Notes: generated by a model not told the origin, from the letters alone. A DNA stretch of 64,000 bases from CAVZBW01 sp963778465 (GCA_963778465.1 CAVZUK010000003.1:992001-1056000), one strand, 5' to 3'. Shown: positions 25,775 to 34,702, counted from the stretch's first letter. Program-made: numbers and translations.

Positions 25775-26238
25775 GCGCGAACGACCTCGAATCGGTCCGC
25801 GTCGGCCTGCACCGGCTCCAGCGCCTGCTGGCGACGCGCAGGACGTGGGTGTCGCTGGCGGACGCGGCAGGGATCGATCTCGGGCAGCAGGAGATCCAGG
25901 TGCTCGAGGCCCTGCACGACGGGAGGGCGCGGTCCATCGCCGAGCTGTCGCGGATGGCGCGGATGGACGCGGCGGCGGTGAGTCGCCAGGTCCGGACGTT
26001 GGAGGTCCGGGGACTGGTGCAACGCCGGCCGGGTCCGGCGCACGGTCGGGTGTCGCTCGTCGAGGCCAGCGCGGAGGGGCTCTCGAACGCGGCGCGTCTC
26101 CGCGAGCTCCGCCACCGGCATCTGGCGGATGCGTTGGTCGAGTGGGAGGCCGGGGAGCTCGAGACCCTGGGCACCCTGCTGCTCCGGCTGGTGGACGACC
26201 TGCAGCGGACCCCCTACCGGGCCAGGGTGGTGCGTTAG
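25771..26238 (+). CDS. MarR-family transcriptional regulator
   Basis: The GTG at 25771 overlaps the amidohydrolase stop (GTGA). The 155-residue protein has an N-terminal helix bundle and a winged helix at about residues 40-100 (SIAELSRMARMDAAAVSRQVRTLEVRGLVQRRPG, the family's ARxxxxDxxxVSRxxxxLxxxGLVxR pattern), with a C-terminal dimer helix. MarR proteins usually bind short palindromes at their own and neighbouring promoters and release on binding a phenolic or CoA ligand. The AACAACGTTATG motif 55 bp after the gene and its near-identical partner at 23206 are the natural candidates. Confidence 0.85.
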   Translation: MSANDLESVRVGLHRLQRLLATRRTWVSLADAAGIDLGQQEIQVLEALHDGRARSIAELSRMARMDAAAVSRQVRTLEVRGLVQRRPGPAHGRVSLVEASAEGLSNAARLRELRHRHLADALVEWEAGELETLGTLLLRLVDDLQRTPYRARVVR

Positions 26239-26292
26239 GGGGAGGGCACCGGAGGCCGGCGGGTGCACGGACCTCCCTTCCAGAATTTTTGT

Positions 26293-26304
26293 AACAACGT
26301 TATG
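26293..26304. promoter_or_regulatory. candidate operator AACAACGTTATG before the second amidohydrolase gene
   Basis: Its reverse complement CATAACGTTGTT differs from the 23206-23217 site at one end base only, so the two share the 11-mer ATAACGTTGTT. It lies between the MarR stop (26238) and the amidohydrolase start at 26368, in a local AT-rich patch, where a promoter would be expected. Confidence 0.5.
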
Positions 26305-26367
26305 TTCTTGGTCTAGACTGGCGCAGTGGTTGAGCCGCCGCCAGCGGGCGATCAAGGGGGTAGCGAC

Positions 26368-27564
26368 GTGGTCGTCATCGACATCGATTCCCATTTCGAG
26401 CCGGTAGACGACTGGCTCGAGGAGTTCCCGGCATTGAAGGCCAGGCTGCCCGAGCGCTTCCCGAGCGACGACCCACGCTTCGCCATGCACTCCCCGGAGA
26501 TGTTCGCCTACTTCGTGTCGGACGACCTGCTGCGCGGCGTTCCACGCGAGCGGAGGATGCCGATCGAGCGGCTCGTGACGCCGCGCATGCGGGAGCTCTA
26601 CGACCCCGACCGAGGCCCCGAGGTCGGCTATCCCTCGGCCGACCAACACCTCGAGCTCACCGCACCCGCCCTCCGCGACCGTCTCCGGTGGCTCGACCGG
26701 CAGGGCATCGACGTGCAGAACGTCATCTCCGGCACCGGGTACACGCTCGTGCGCACGATCGAGGACCCCGTCGTGGGGATGGTGGCGCTCGAGGCGATCA
26801 ACACCTGGTTGAGCGACCGGACCGCCGAGACGGGCGGTCGCCTGATGACGGCGGTCAACCTTCGCTTCGAGGATCTCGACTGGGCCGTCTCCGAGCTGAC
26901 ACGAATGCGTGAGCGGGGGAGCCGCACCTTCCTCCTTCCCTCCGAGCCGACCGGGGACGTCCCGCCCAACCACGCCGACTACGACCGGCTCTGGTCTGCG
27001 GTGACCGACCTCGGCATGGTCCCCGTCGTCCACGTGGGCCTCAGCCCCGCCTGCTACCACCCTGCCTGGGCCAACACCGAGGATCCCGCCCTCGTCCGGG
27101 TGATCTCGGTCCTCCAGCCCTACCAGCAGGCGCTGGTGTTCCTCAACGCGATGGTGCTGGGCGGGGTGTTCGAGCGCCATCCCGACCTCACCGTGGTGTT
27201 CGCGGAGCACGGGATCGAGTGGGTCACCGCGGCGACCCTCCGGATGGACGCACTCGCCACCCCGGGCTTGAGCCCGTTGCTCCTCGGCGACTACCGGCTG
27301 CCCCTCACGCCCGGGGACTACGTTCGCCGCAACGTGCGGGTGACACCCCTGCCCGTGCCGCACGACTCACCCCTCGCCACCTTGGAGCACCTTCCGAGCG
27401 TGCCCGTCTTTTCGAGCGACTTCCCGCATTTCGAGGGGGCTCCCGACCCGGTGGGGCACTATCGAAGGGAGCTGGCGTCGGTCCCCGCCGAATCCCGGGC
27501 CGCGTTCTTCGGGGCCAACTTGGCGGAGGTCTTCTCCCGGATGGGCGACGTGATCGCCGCTTGA
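26368..27564 (+). CDS. amidohydrolase-2 family protein
   Basis: I use the GTG at 26368 (VVVIDIDSHFEP), with AAGGGGG seven bases before, instead of the GTG at 26326. The 398-residue protein shows Asp-x-His in IDIDSHFEP (residues 7 and 9), a mid-barrel His (VPVVHVGLSPAC), FERHPDLTVVFAEHGIEW, and the last metal Asp in FSSDFPHFEG near 350. It is a TIM-barrel hydrolase or decarboxylase of the ACMSD-like group. It is a distant paralogue of the 24584 gene rather than a recent duplicate. It is the first gene after the AACAACGTTATG motif, followed by a TetR gene. Confidence 0.8.
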   Translation: MVVIDIDSHFEPVDDWLEEFPALKARLPERFPSDDPRFAMHSPEMFAYFVSDDLLRGVPRERRMPIERLVTPRMRELYDPDRGPEVGYPSADQHLELTAPALRDRLRWLDRQGIDVQNVISGTGYTLVRTIEDPVVGMVALEAINTWLSDRTAETGGRLMTAVNLRFEDLDWAVSELTRMRERGSRTFLLPSEPTGDVPPNHADYDRLWSAVTDLGMVPVVHVGLSPACYHPAWANTEDPALVRVISVLQPYQQALVFLNAMVLGGVFERHPDLTVVFAEHGIEWVTAATLRMDALATPGLSPLLLGDYRLPLTPGDYVRRNVRVTPLPVPHDSPLATLEHLPSVPVFSSDFPHFEGAPDPVGHYRRELASVPAESRAAFFGANLAEVFSRMGDVIAA

Positions 27565-27667
27565 GGCGAGGATGGCCCGTCGTTCGCGGGCTGCGATGCG
27601 TCGCCACGCCGGCTCGATGATGCAACATGGGGCGGCACCAGCGGCAACGAGGGACGGGAGCACATCG

Positions 27668-28306
27668 GTGAGTGCAGGGGAGCCCGCTACGGAGCGACGG
27701 AACCGAGTCGGCTCCAAGGCCGTCGCCACCCGGGCCGCTCTCGTCGACCTGGCCGCGGAGCTCTTCGCCGAGCGCGGCTACATGCAGACCTCGATCCGGG
27801 ACATCGCCCGCCGGGGCGGGTTGACGACCGGCGCCATCTACGGCCACTTCCGCAACAAGGCGGACCTCCTGGCCGAGGCCATCAGCCAGCGCACGGCGCG
27901 GGAGCTCGAGGCCGACGCCGTGGGCGGGGCGGTCGAGGTCGACCACGTCGAGACGTTGACCCGCCTCGGGAGGGAGTTCGCCAAGCGCCGGCGGCTACGG
28001 GCACTGATCGTGCAGGGAGCGGCCGCCGCGCAGACGGACGAGGAGACCCGCAAGCAGCTCCGCGACGAGCAGCTCTCCCATCTCCGGTCCTGGATCAAGG
28101 GCTACGAGCAGGCGCGGGAACGTCTCGGCATCGACCCCTCGGTCGACCTGCAGGCGGCCGTCCTCTACACGTGGGCGGCGGAGGTAGGGCTCGGCGTCCT
28201 CGAGGCGGTCGGTATCGAGCCGAGGTCTCGGAAGGGTTGGTCCGACGCCCACAACCGCTTCGCACGGAGTCTCCAATTGCCACCCGACGACCGGGAGGCG
28301 CGCTGA
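27668..28306 (+). CDS. TetR/AcrR-family transcriptional regulator
   Basis: The GTG at 27668 (VSAGEPATERRNRVGSKAV) is preferred, as GGGACGGGAG precedes it; the open frame runs back to 27572 but the extra residues look non-coding. The 212-residue protein has a helix-turn-helix at about residues 20-65 (LFAERGYMQTSIRDIARRGGLTTGAIYGHFRNKADLL) and an all-alpha ligand domain. It follows the amidohydrolase by about 100 bp on the same strand, and it is convergent with the substrate-binding protein gene. It could share control of the amidohydrolase operons with the MarR regulator. Confidence 0.85.
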   Translation: MSAGEPATERRNRVGSKAVATRAALVDLAAELFAERGYMQTSIRDIARRGGLTTGAIYGHFRNKADLLAEAISQRTARELEADAVGGAVEVDHVETLTRLGREFAKRRRLRALIVQGAAAAQTDEETRKQLRDEQLSHLRSWIKGYEQARERLGIDPSVDLQAAVLYTWAAEVGLGVLEAVGIEPRSRKGWSDAHNRFARSLQLPPDDREAR

Positions 28307-28350
28307 GTCCCCGGGGACGCTCGACACGTTCGGTGGTTGACCGGCGTCGC

Positions 28351-29592
28351 CTACCCGGCGGTCGACGTCCCCGGCAGATCGTGCCCGCACCACGGTTGTG
28401 ACGACACCGGCGAGAAGCCTCCGGCCTGGGCCCGCAGGTACCAGACGCAGGTCTGTGCCGGGTCGTGCCCGAAGATCGTGGAGTAGTCGATGCTCCGAGC
28501 CAGGAGCCCGTTGCCGTCGTAGTCCTTGACCTTGCGCAGGTTGGTGATCACGGCACCCGACGTGGGATTGGCGCCAGCGAGCTGGATGCCCTTGAGCATG
28601 AGGTCGGCTCCGAGCCAGGCCTCGGTGACGCCGTAGTCGGCGAAGTTGCCCGGGGGTCGGTGCTCGTAGCGCAACAGGGCAGCGGCCAGCTGCTGGGTAC
28701 CGGCGTTCGGGAGCAAGGCGGGCCGGAACTCCGCGACGAAGTAGTCCCCCTGGACGCTCGGCCAGGCCGGAGATCCCACCAGGCTGGCCTGGTAACCGGT
28801 CGGGAACACGATGGCCTTGGGTTTGAGGCCGGCCTGCCTCAGGTCGGTCGCCAGCGCGACGTTGGAGTCGTTGTCCATCGCCGTGAACACGGCGTTGACG
28901 CCCTTTTGTCTCGCCACGATCGATTGGTTGGTGAAGTCGACGCTGCCGAACGGAATCGACGTGTCGAGGACGCCCTGCTTGCCGCCGGCATGCTGGAACG
29001 CCTGCCCCGCGCCCGTCGCGCCGCGCACCGACGAGGGGGAGATGGAGTAGGCGTAGGACCCGATGGTGGTCCCCCCTCGGGCCTTCAAGAAGGATCCGAA
29101 GACGGTGTTGACGGGGTACTTGGGATCGACGCTGCCGCTGTCCGACGCGAACATGTTGGTGTACGGCTGCGTGCCCCACTCGGGGCCGTCGAAGCTTCCC
29201 CCGGTGACCGGGATGGCCGCCTGGTTCGGGTACTTGGCGGCGGCGAAGAAGACGGGACTGACCGAGACGATCCCCATCGCCCCCCTCGAGATGGCCTCCT
29301 GCGTCGCGGTGACCACCGCCGTCGGGCTGGACTGGTCATCGAGGACCAGGGGCACGATCCGGTGACCGTTGATTCCGCCCCGGGCGTTTTGCAGGGCGAC
29401 CCGGGCGAGGAAGCCCTGGGGCGCGTCGGCGTACTCGGGACCGGCGAGACCGGTCTCGGAGGTGATCAGCGCGATCGTGATGGGTCCCTTGGACGCCGCC
29501 AGTGCGGATCCGGAGGTGAGCGCGGCGGCAGACGGGATCGCCAGCCCGGCGACGAGGGCAGCGGTGGCGAAAGTACGCAGACGGTGACGCAT
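28351..29592 (-). CDS. branched-chain-amino-acid-type ABC transporter substrate-binding protein
   Basis: The ATG at 29592 gives 413 residues with a signal peptide (MRHRLRTFATAALVAGLAIPSAAALTSGSALAAS). The two-lobed periplasmic-binding fold of the LivK group is seen in PITIALITSETGLAGPEYADAPQGFLARVAL and in the central IVSVSPVFFAAAKYPNQAAIPVTGG and GVNAVFTAMDNDSNVALATDLRQAG. There is no lipobox Cys, so it would be released or held otherwise. No permease or ATPase of the transporter lies in the window. In actinobacteria, orphan LivK-type proteins next to LLM and CoA genes probably deliver aromatic or acidic substrates to a distant transporter. It is divergent from an LLM oxidoreductase across a palindromic site. 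Confidence 0.8.
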   Translation of the reverse strand: MRHRLRTFATAALVAGLAIPSAAALTSGSALAASKGPITIALITSETGLAGPEYADAPQGFLARVALQNARGGINGHRIVPLVLDDQSSPTAVVTATQEAISRGAMGIVSVSPVFFAAAKYPNQAAIPVTGGSFDGPEWGTQPYTNMFASDSGSVDPKYPVNTVFGSFLKARGGTTIGSYAYSISPSSVRGATGAGQAFQHAGGKQGVLDTSIPFGSVDFTNQSIVARQKGVNAVFTAMDNDSNVALATDLRQAGLKPKAIVFPTGYQASLVGSPAWPSVQGDYFVAEFRPALLPNAGTQQLAAALLRYEHRPPGNFADYGVTEAWLGADLMLKGIQLAGANPTSGAVITNLRKVKDYDGNGLLARSIDYSTIFGHDPAQTCVWYLRAQAGGFSPVSSQPWCGHDLPGTSTAG

Positions 29593-29634
29593 CTGTAGAG
29601 CCCCCCCTTTGCGGTTCTCGGAAGCGTAGCGGAT

Positions 29635-29646
29635 ACCTCTAGAGGT
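29635..29646. promoter_or_regulatory. perfect 12-bp palindrome ACCTCTAGAGGT in the substrate-binding-protein/LLM divergent region
   Basis: The palindrome lies 43 bp from the substrate-binding-protein start and about 120 bp from the LLM start. It shares the core with AAGCTCTAGACTTT at 33047 and AACATGTAGAGGTTT at 36496, all upstream of genes of the same island. The match pattern is TnTAGAnnTTT. It is a plausible operator of a TetR- or GntR-type regulator in the island. Confidence 0.45.
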
Positions 29647-29766
29647 TTTGCACGCAGCTCGAACGCGCGGCTCCGACCGGGATGCTCCGCTGGCGACGGC
29701 GAGGTCGGCGATACTCTCGGGCACACCCGGACCACGGTGCACGGGAACCACAAGGAGCTGAGACAC

Positions 29767-30741
29767 GTGCTGTTCGCATTGCGGTTCGACTTCCGCAACC
29801 CCGCCTTTGCCGGCACGACGGCGGCAGAGCGCTACGAGGCGGCATTGGAGATGGCGGAGTGGGCAGATCGCCTGGGCTGCGTGAGCATCACCATCTCCGA
29901 GCACCACGGGTCCGAGGACGGCTACCTGCCGAGCCCCCTCCCGATCGTGGCGGCCATGGCCGCCCGGACGACCAACGTCCGGCTGACCGTGGCGGCGCTC
30001 ATCGCCCCCTTCTACGAGCCCATCCGGCTCGCCGAGGACATGCTCGTGCTCGACAACCTGAGCAGGGGACGCGTGGACCTGGTCGTCGCCGGGGGTTACG
30101 TCCACGAGGAGTTCGACCAGTTCGGCGTGCCGATGTCCGAGCGGTCCGCTCGGGTCATCGAGGTGGTGACCACCCTCAAGTCGGCCTTCACCGGTGAGCC
30201 CTTCGAGTACCGGGGCCGGACGGTGCGGCTGACCCCGCCGCCCTACCGCCCCGGGGGTCTCGGCATCTCGCTGGGAGGCAGCAGCGAGCCCGCGGCCCGT
30301 CGGGCGGCCCGCATCGCCGACGGGTTCCTCCCCTCGGTCCCCGAGGTCTGGGACTTCTATCGAGACGAGGTGCAGCGCCTCGGCCGGCCCGATCCGGGTC
30401 CGTACCCGATGGGGGAGACCCGAGTGGTCGCGTTGGCAGACGACCCCGACGAGGGCTGGCGGCAGATGGCCCCCTTCTTCCGGCACGAGACCGACGCCTA
30501 CGGGGTATGGCAGGCCCAGGACGACGTCGCCTCGCCGTACCGCGTCGTCGACAGCGACGACGACCTGCGGAACAGCGGCCAGTACGCCGTGCTCACGCCC
30601 GAGCAGTGGATCGAGGAGCTCCGATCCGGCCTACTGCCCTTCGCGCTGCTGCACCCCCTCTGCGGGGGCATGCCGATCGACCTGGCCTGGAGCAGCCTCC
30701 GGTTGTTCGAGAGGGAGGTCCTCCCGGCCTTCGACGCCTAG
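29767..30741 (+). CDS. LLM-class (luciferase-like, probably F420-dependent) oxidoreductase
   Basis: GTG 29767 (VLFALRFDFRNPAF) is preferred to the upstream GTG 29737 since AAGGAG lies nine bases before it. The 324-residue barrel has AALEMAEWADRLGCVSITISEHHGSEDGY, TNVRLTVAALIAPFYEPIRLAEDMLVLDNLSRGRVDLVVAGGY and LGISLGGSSEPAARRAARIADGF, as in LLM oxidoreductases of actinobacterial catabolic clusters. Cofactor assignment to F420 is by family context, not by a diagnostic residue. Its stop overlaps the stop of the convergent cupin gene by two or three bases. The intact C-terminus contrasts with the frame-broken LLM gene at 22036. Confidence 0.8.
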   Translation: MLFALRFDFRNPAFAGTTAAERYEAALEMAEWADRLGCVSITISEHHGSEDGYLPSPLPIVAAMAARTTNVRLTVAALIAPFYEPIRLAEDMLVLDNLSRGRVDLVVAGGYVHEEFDQFGVPMSERSARVIEVVTTLKSAFTGEPFEYRGRTVRLTPPPYRPGGLGISLGGSSEPAARRAARIADGFLPSVPEVWDFYRDEVQRLGRPDPGPYPMGETRVVALADDPDEGWRQMAPFFRHETDAYGVWQAQDDVASPYRVVDSDDDLRNSGQYAVLTPEQWIEELRSGLLPFALLHPLCGGMPIDLAWSSLRLFEREVLPAFDA

Positions 30742-31199
30742 CCCGGGCGATCCGCCGGGGAGGGGTGGCCCGTCGCCGCCCTCGCCTCGTCCGCCCATTG
30801 GTCACGGTGCTCGCGTGCGCCCTCGACGATCTTGGCCCAGCGAGGGAGGCTCTCGGTGATGCGCATGTCGAAGGTGCTGGTCGAGCGGAATTCGAGCACC
30901 TCGACGCCCTCGGGCCCGGCCGTGTAGGCGTAGGGGGCCCCGTCGGGCACGAAGAAACCCTCGCCGGCGTCGAGGACCTGCGCGCCGAGGCGGAGCTCGC
31001 CGCGCAGCACGTAGTAGAGGCAGTCTGCGCTGTGGGAGTGGCGCGGGAGGGCGTAATGAGGGGCGAACCACGACCAGACGAGGCTCATGCCGCCGGCGTC
31101 GGGGTCTCCAAAGAGGACCTTCACGACCTGACCACCTGCGGTGGCCCATTCGAGCATCTCGTCCACCGCCGGAGGGTCCAGCGTGGGCATGCTCATCAT
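30738..31199 (-). CDS. cupin-domain protein
   Basis: ATG 31199 is chosen for its AGGAG site six to ten bases upstream; the frame is open to 31283 but lacks a ribosome site there. The 153-residue protein has the two cupin motifs. Motif 1 is HYALPRHSHSADCLYYVLRGEL, with two His and a downstream acidic residue replaced by Cys. Motif 2 is FVPDGAPYAYTAGPEGVEVLEF, where the usual His is not obvious. The metal site may therefore be weak. Single-domain cupins near catabolic genes act as dioxygenases, isomerases or CoA-ester sensors, and the role here is unknown. It is convergent with the LLM gene and divergent from the GntR regulator across 205 bp, in which I see no clear operator. Confidence 0.75.
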   Translation of the reverse strand: MMSMPTLDPPAVDEMLEWATAGGQVVKVLFGDPDAGGMSLVWSWFAPHYALPRHSHSADCLYYVLRGELRLGAQVLDAGEGFFVPDGAPYAYTAGPEGVEVLEFRSTSTFDMRITESLPRWAKIVEGAREHRDQWADEARAATGHPSPADRPG

Positions 31200-31404
31200 C
31201 GTGGTCTCCTGGAGCAACCGGGCATCGGCCCGTCCGAAGCGCTCCAAGCCCTGCCGCCCCGTTGGTCGCATCGCGAGAGTCATGCTACCGAATCGGCGAA
31301 AGTACGACTACCGGAGATGGAGGCATTCGGACGCCGCCGGTCGTCCGTGGCCGGTCCGTACCCGGGATACCGTTTCGGGTCGACGATCGGGACGGGTGCA
31401 GGGC

Positions 31405-32181
31405 ATGGCCAACAAGAGCTCTGAGGGCGCGCATCGGCCGCGTGCCCAACCTCGCGAGAAGCCGCAGCAGATCGCCGACGAGCTGCGACGGCTGATCGTC
31501 GCCGGGGAGCTCGACGAGGGCGATTCGCTGGGGCGCGAGCCGGACCTCATCGAACGCTTCGGGGTCTCGCGCCCGTCGCTCCGGGAGGCGCTGCGGATCC
31601 TCGAGGCCGAAGGCCTGATCTCGGTGGTGCGCGGTGTCCAGGGCGGCGTCGTCGTCCACCGACCCGACCAGCGCCTGACGGCCCGCACGGCCGCCATCGT
31701 CCTCCAGTCCCGCAACGTGCCGCTCGCCGACGTCTTCGAGGCCCGCACGATCCTCGAGCCGGCCGCCGTGCGGCTCGTGGCGTCGGGGCGGCAGCGGCGC
31801 AGGTCGGCCCAGCGCCTGCGCTCGCTCATCGGTCAAGAGGAGGCGGCGATCGACGATCCGGTGGCGTTCGGCCAGGCCAACGCGCGCTTCCACGAAGAGC
31901 TCGTTGCAATGGCCGGGAACCAGACGCTCACTATCGTGGCGGAGATGCTCAACGAGGTGGTCGCCCGCGCGGTCACGGCCGTGAGCCAGAGCGACGCCGA
32001 CGGCGGATCAGCGCGGACCCGACGTCGGGGCGTCCGGTCGCAGCACCGGCTGGCCGACCTGATCGAAGCCGGAGAGGTGGACGCAGCCGAGGCACACTGG
32101 CGCACGCACATGGGCGTGGTCGGGCGCGTCATGCTCGGCCAGCGCGCCAAGACCGTCATCGACCTCCTCGACCACCTCTGA
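31405..32181 (+). CDS. FadR-subfamily GntR transcriptional regulator
   Basis: The ATG at 31405 (MANKSSEGAHRPRAQ) gives 258 residues; the open frame upstream is not coding-like. The winged helix is at about residues 22-85 (IADELRRLIVAGELDEGDSL, GVSRPSLREALRILEAEGLISVVRGVQGGVVV). The FCD effector domain at 100-250 has FEARTILEPAAVRLVA, FGQANARFHEELVAMAGNQTL and AEAHWRTHMGVVGRVML, with the conserved metal or ligand residues of that fold. FadR-type GntR proteins answer to carboxylate or acyl-CoA ligands, which fits the CoA genes downstream. It is divergent from the cupin gene and followed after 18 bp by a TetR gene. Confidence 0.85.
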   Translation: MANKSSEGAHRPRAQPREKPQQIADELRRLIVAGELDEGDSLGREPDLIERFGVSRPSLREALRILEAEGLISVVRGVQGGVVVHRPDQRLTARTAAIVLQSRNVPLADVFEARTILEPAAVRLVASGRQRRRSAQRLRSLIGQEEAAIDDPVAFGQANARFHEELVAMAGNQTLTIVAEMLNEVVARAVTAVSQSDADGGSARTRRRGVRSQHRLADLIEAGEVDAAEAHWRTHMGVVGRVMLGQRAKTVIDLLDHL

Positions 32182-32199
32182 TCGGAGAGGGGCGGGCAC

Positions 32200-33003
32200 T
32201 TGGCTGACACGACCGATGCCGACCTCGACGGTCAGTTGCAGGCGGACTGGCAACGTCGCGTCGTCGACCGCTCGCTCCGCACGGCTGCGGCACGCTCCGT
32301 GGACCGCGGGATGAACCTCATCCGGGCCGCGGCCACCGTGCTCGGCCGGTCCAACGGGGAGGACATCACGGTCCAGGAGGTCGCCGACGAGGCGGGGCAG
32401 TCGCTCCGGACCCTCTACCAGTACTTCGAGAGCAAGGACGACCTTCTCCTGGCCGTCTTCGAGGAGGCCATGCGCACGTACGCGGGCCTGATCCGGCGTG
32501 CCATCAGCGAGCTCGTCGACCCCCTCGAGCGGCTCGCCGGGGGGATCGTCGCGGCGGTACGGATGCCGGAGTTCAGCGGCAGCGGCGTCGACCGTGGGCT
32601 CTCGCGCCTCCGGCTCAAGCTCTCCGAGGTCGAACCGGAGATGGTGGGTCGGGCGCAGGGGGCGGTGACGACGCTCGTCCGCGAGCTCGTGGAGTCGGCC
32701 GCCGGGGCCGGCCGGATCGAGGCGAGCGACCCCGAGGCGGCGACGTTCATGGTGCTGTCGCTCAACGCGGCCTTCATCACGAGCCAGACCCTCGGCAACG
32801 ACGCGGGCGTCCCGCGCCCCGACGTCGTCGGCTTCGCCTCGTTCTGCCTCCGGGGACTCGGCGCCGAGCTCGACGAGCGATGGTACGAGGAGGTCAGCGC
32901 GCGCCTGCGGTTCCCGGCTCGCCGTTCACGCCGGGACGCATCGGCGACGACCCGGCGCGACGAACACGCACGCTCGCGACGGCGACCCGCCAAGAGGGCC
33001 TAG
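32200..33003 (+). CDS. TetR/AcrR-family transcriptional regulator
   Basis: The start is a TTG at 32200 with AGAGGGG just before it. The 267-residue protein has a long N-terminal arm, the helix-turn-helix at about residues 45-92 (AATVLGRSNGEDITVQEVADEAGQSLRTLYQYFESKDDLLLAVFEEAM), and a C-terminal ligand domain ending in a strongly basic tail of about 30 residues (RSRRDASATTRRDEHARSRRRPAKRA), which may add DNA contacts. It is 60 bp upstream of an acyl-CoA synthetase with the AAGCTCTAGACTTT element at its start, so that element is a good guess for its operator. Confidence 0.85.
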   Translation: MADTTDADLDGQLQADWQRRVVDRSLRTAAARSVDRGMNLIRAAATVLGRSNGEDITVQEVADEAGQSLRTLYQYFESKDDLLLAVFEEAMRTYAGLIRRAISELVDPLERLAGGIVAAVRMPEFSGSGVDRGLSRLRLKLSEVEPEMVGRAQGAVTTLVRELVESAAGAGRIEASDPEAATFMVLSLNAAFITSQTLGNDAGVPRPDVVGFASFCLRGLGAELDERWYEEVSARLRFPARRSRRDASATTRRDEHARSRRRPAKRA

Positions 33004-33046
33004 CCCGAGCGCGAGCGGGGACTCTCCACCGGCGTCCCGGTACTGA

Positions 33047-33060
33047 AAGCTCTAGACTTT
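33047..33060. promoter_or_regulatory. candidate operator AAGCTCTAGACTTT just before the acyl-CoA synthetase start
   Basis: The element lies four bases before the ATG of the acyl-CoA synthetase at 33065, where no ribosome site is visible; a leaderless or very short-leader transcript would fit. Its core CTCTAGA is shared with the 29635 palindrome. Confidence 0.4.
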
Positions 33061-33064
33061 TTGC

Positions 33065-34702
33065 ATGCCATCGGGGGAGTGGTCGTTCGCTGCCGTCCAG
33101 GACGTGCTGGCGGCTGCCGCACCCGACCACGAGATGGTGGTGTGCGGGGCGACGCGGAGAACCTTTGCCGAGGTGGCCGAGCGGACGAGATCCCTCGCCG
33201 CCTTCCTCGTCGCCCGTGGTCTCGGCCTCCGGCGGGAGCGAGGCGAGCTCGAGCGCTGGGAGTGCGGACAGGACACCGTCGCCCTGGTCCTGCACAACGG
33301 CCCGGAGTACCTCGAGGCGATGTTCGGGGCCTTTCGCGCACGGGCCGTGCCCTTCAACGTCAACCAGCACTACCGCCCGACGGAGGTCGCCACCCTCCTC
33401 GCCGACCTCGACGTGCGCGCCGTCGTCTACCACCGCGCCTACGGGCCTCTCGTCGCCGCGGCATGCGACACCGCGGGCGTCGTTCTCCTGGACGTCGACG
33501 ACGGTTCCGGCCTGGCCCCCCTGTCGGGCAGCACCAACTTCGAGGAGGCGGCGTGCACCCCGGTGACCGAGCGGCTGCCCGACGCGTCGCCCGACGACCT
33601 GTACCTCGTGTGCACCGGCGGGACCACCGGCCGCCCCAAGGCGGTGCAGTGGCGCCAGGCCGACGTCTACATCTCGGGAATGGCGGGCCGGGAGGACGCC
33701 ACCGCCGAGTCGATCGCCCTCGCGGCCGTCGGCAACGGGGGCCGTCCCTGGTACGCGGCGCCCCCGCTCATGCATGCGGCCGCGCAGTGGACGGCCTTCT
33801 CGGGCCTGCACCAGGGTGCGGCGGTGGTGCTGCACGACGACTCGCAGCCCTTCGACGCCCGCCAGGTCCTCGGGCTCGCCGAGCGGGAACGGGTGACGCT
33901 GATGTCCATCGTCGGCGACGCCTATGCACGCCCGATCGTCGACGAGCTGCGGCGGCGCCCCTACGACCTGCGCTCGCTCAACGTCCTCGCCACGGGGGGC
34001 GCGGCCACCGGCGAGCACCACAAGGACGCCCTGCTCGAGCTGCTGCCGCACGTGACGGTCGTGGACGGCTACGGGGCCTCGGAGACGGGCGGGATGGCCT
34101 TTGGCGCCCGGTCCAAGGATTCCCGGTCCGAGGGGTTCGCGCCGGGGGCCGGCGCCACGGTGGTGACCGCGGATCGTTCTCGCTTCGTCGAAGCGGGGGA
34201 CGACGAGATCGGCTGGACCGCCCGCCGGGGCCGGGTCCCGCTCGGCTACCTGGGCGACCGGGAGCGCACCGAGGCGACATTTCCCCTCGTCGGAGCCGAG
34301 AGGGTCGCGATCCCTGGCGACCGTGCCCAGCGCCTGCCCGACGGCAAGATCCGGATCCTCGGTCGCGATGCGATGGTGGTCAACACGGGCGGCGAGAAGG
34401 TGTTCGTCGAGGAGGTCGAGGCTGTCGTGCGCCGCCATCCCGACGTCGCCGACGCGCTGGTGGTCGGGCGACCCTCGGAGCGCTTCGGCTCGGAGGTCGT
34501 GGCGGTGGTCGCCGCCCGCGACGGGACGACGGTCGACGGCACGTCGATCCGCGAGTTCGTGGCGGCCGAGGTCGCCCGTTTCAAGGCGCCCCGGGCGGTC
34601 GCCGTCTGCAAGCGGGTCGAGCGGCACGCCAACGGCAAGCCCGACTACCGCTGGGCGCGAGAGGTGGCGAGCAGCGCCCCGGACGTCACGAGGTCCGGCT
34701 GA
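33065..34702 (+). CDS. AMP-forming acyl-CoA synthetase (fatty/aromatic acid-CoA ligase)
   Basis: This 545-residue enzyme activates a carboxylic acid with ATP and CoA. The P-loop-like motif A3 is YLVCTGGTTGRPKAVQW near residue 180, motif A5 is VDGYGASETGGMAFG near 338, the A7 hinge region is LPDGKIRILGRDAMVVNTGGEKVFVEEVE near 420, and the C-terminal catalytic Lys is in HANGKPDYRW near 523. All four are complete. The ATG at 33065 is used and has no clear SD. Its TGA shares a base with the ATG of the SDR that follows, so they are translationally coupled. The acid is unknown. Confidence 0.9.
   Translation: MPSGEWSFAAVQDVLAAAAPDHEMVVCGATRRTFAEVAERTRSLAAFLVARGLGLRRERGELERWECGQDTVALVLHNGPEYLEAMFGAFRARAVPFNVNQHYRPTEVATLLADLDVRAVVYHRAYGPLVAAACDTAGVVLLDVDDGSGLAPLSGSTNFEEAACTPVTERLPDASPDDLYLVCTGGTTGRPKAVQWRQADVYISGMAGREDATAESIALAAVGNGGRPWYAAPPLMHAAAQWTAFSGLHQGAAVVLHDDSQPFDARQVLGLAERERVTLMSIVGDAYARPIVDELRRRPYDLRSLNVLATGGAATGEHHKDALLELLPHVTVVDGYGASETGGMAFGARSKDSRSEGFAPGAGATVVTADRSRFVEAGDDEIGWTARRGRVPLGYLGDRERTEATFPLVGAERVAIPGDRAQRLPDGKIRILGRDAMVVNTGGEKVFVEEVEAVVRRHPDVADALVVGRPSERFGSEVVAVVAARDGTTVDGTSIREFVAAEVARFKAPRAVAVCKRVERHANGKPDYRWAREVASSAPDVTRSG

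Noticed and set aside
30738..30741. Stop-codon overlap of the LLM and cupin genes as a signal
   Set aside because: The convergent stops share bases by chance; the genes are on opposite strands and no functional coupling follows.
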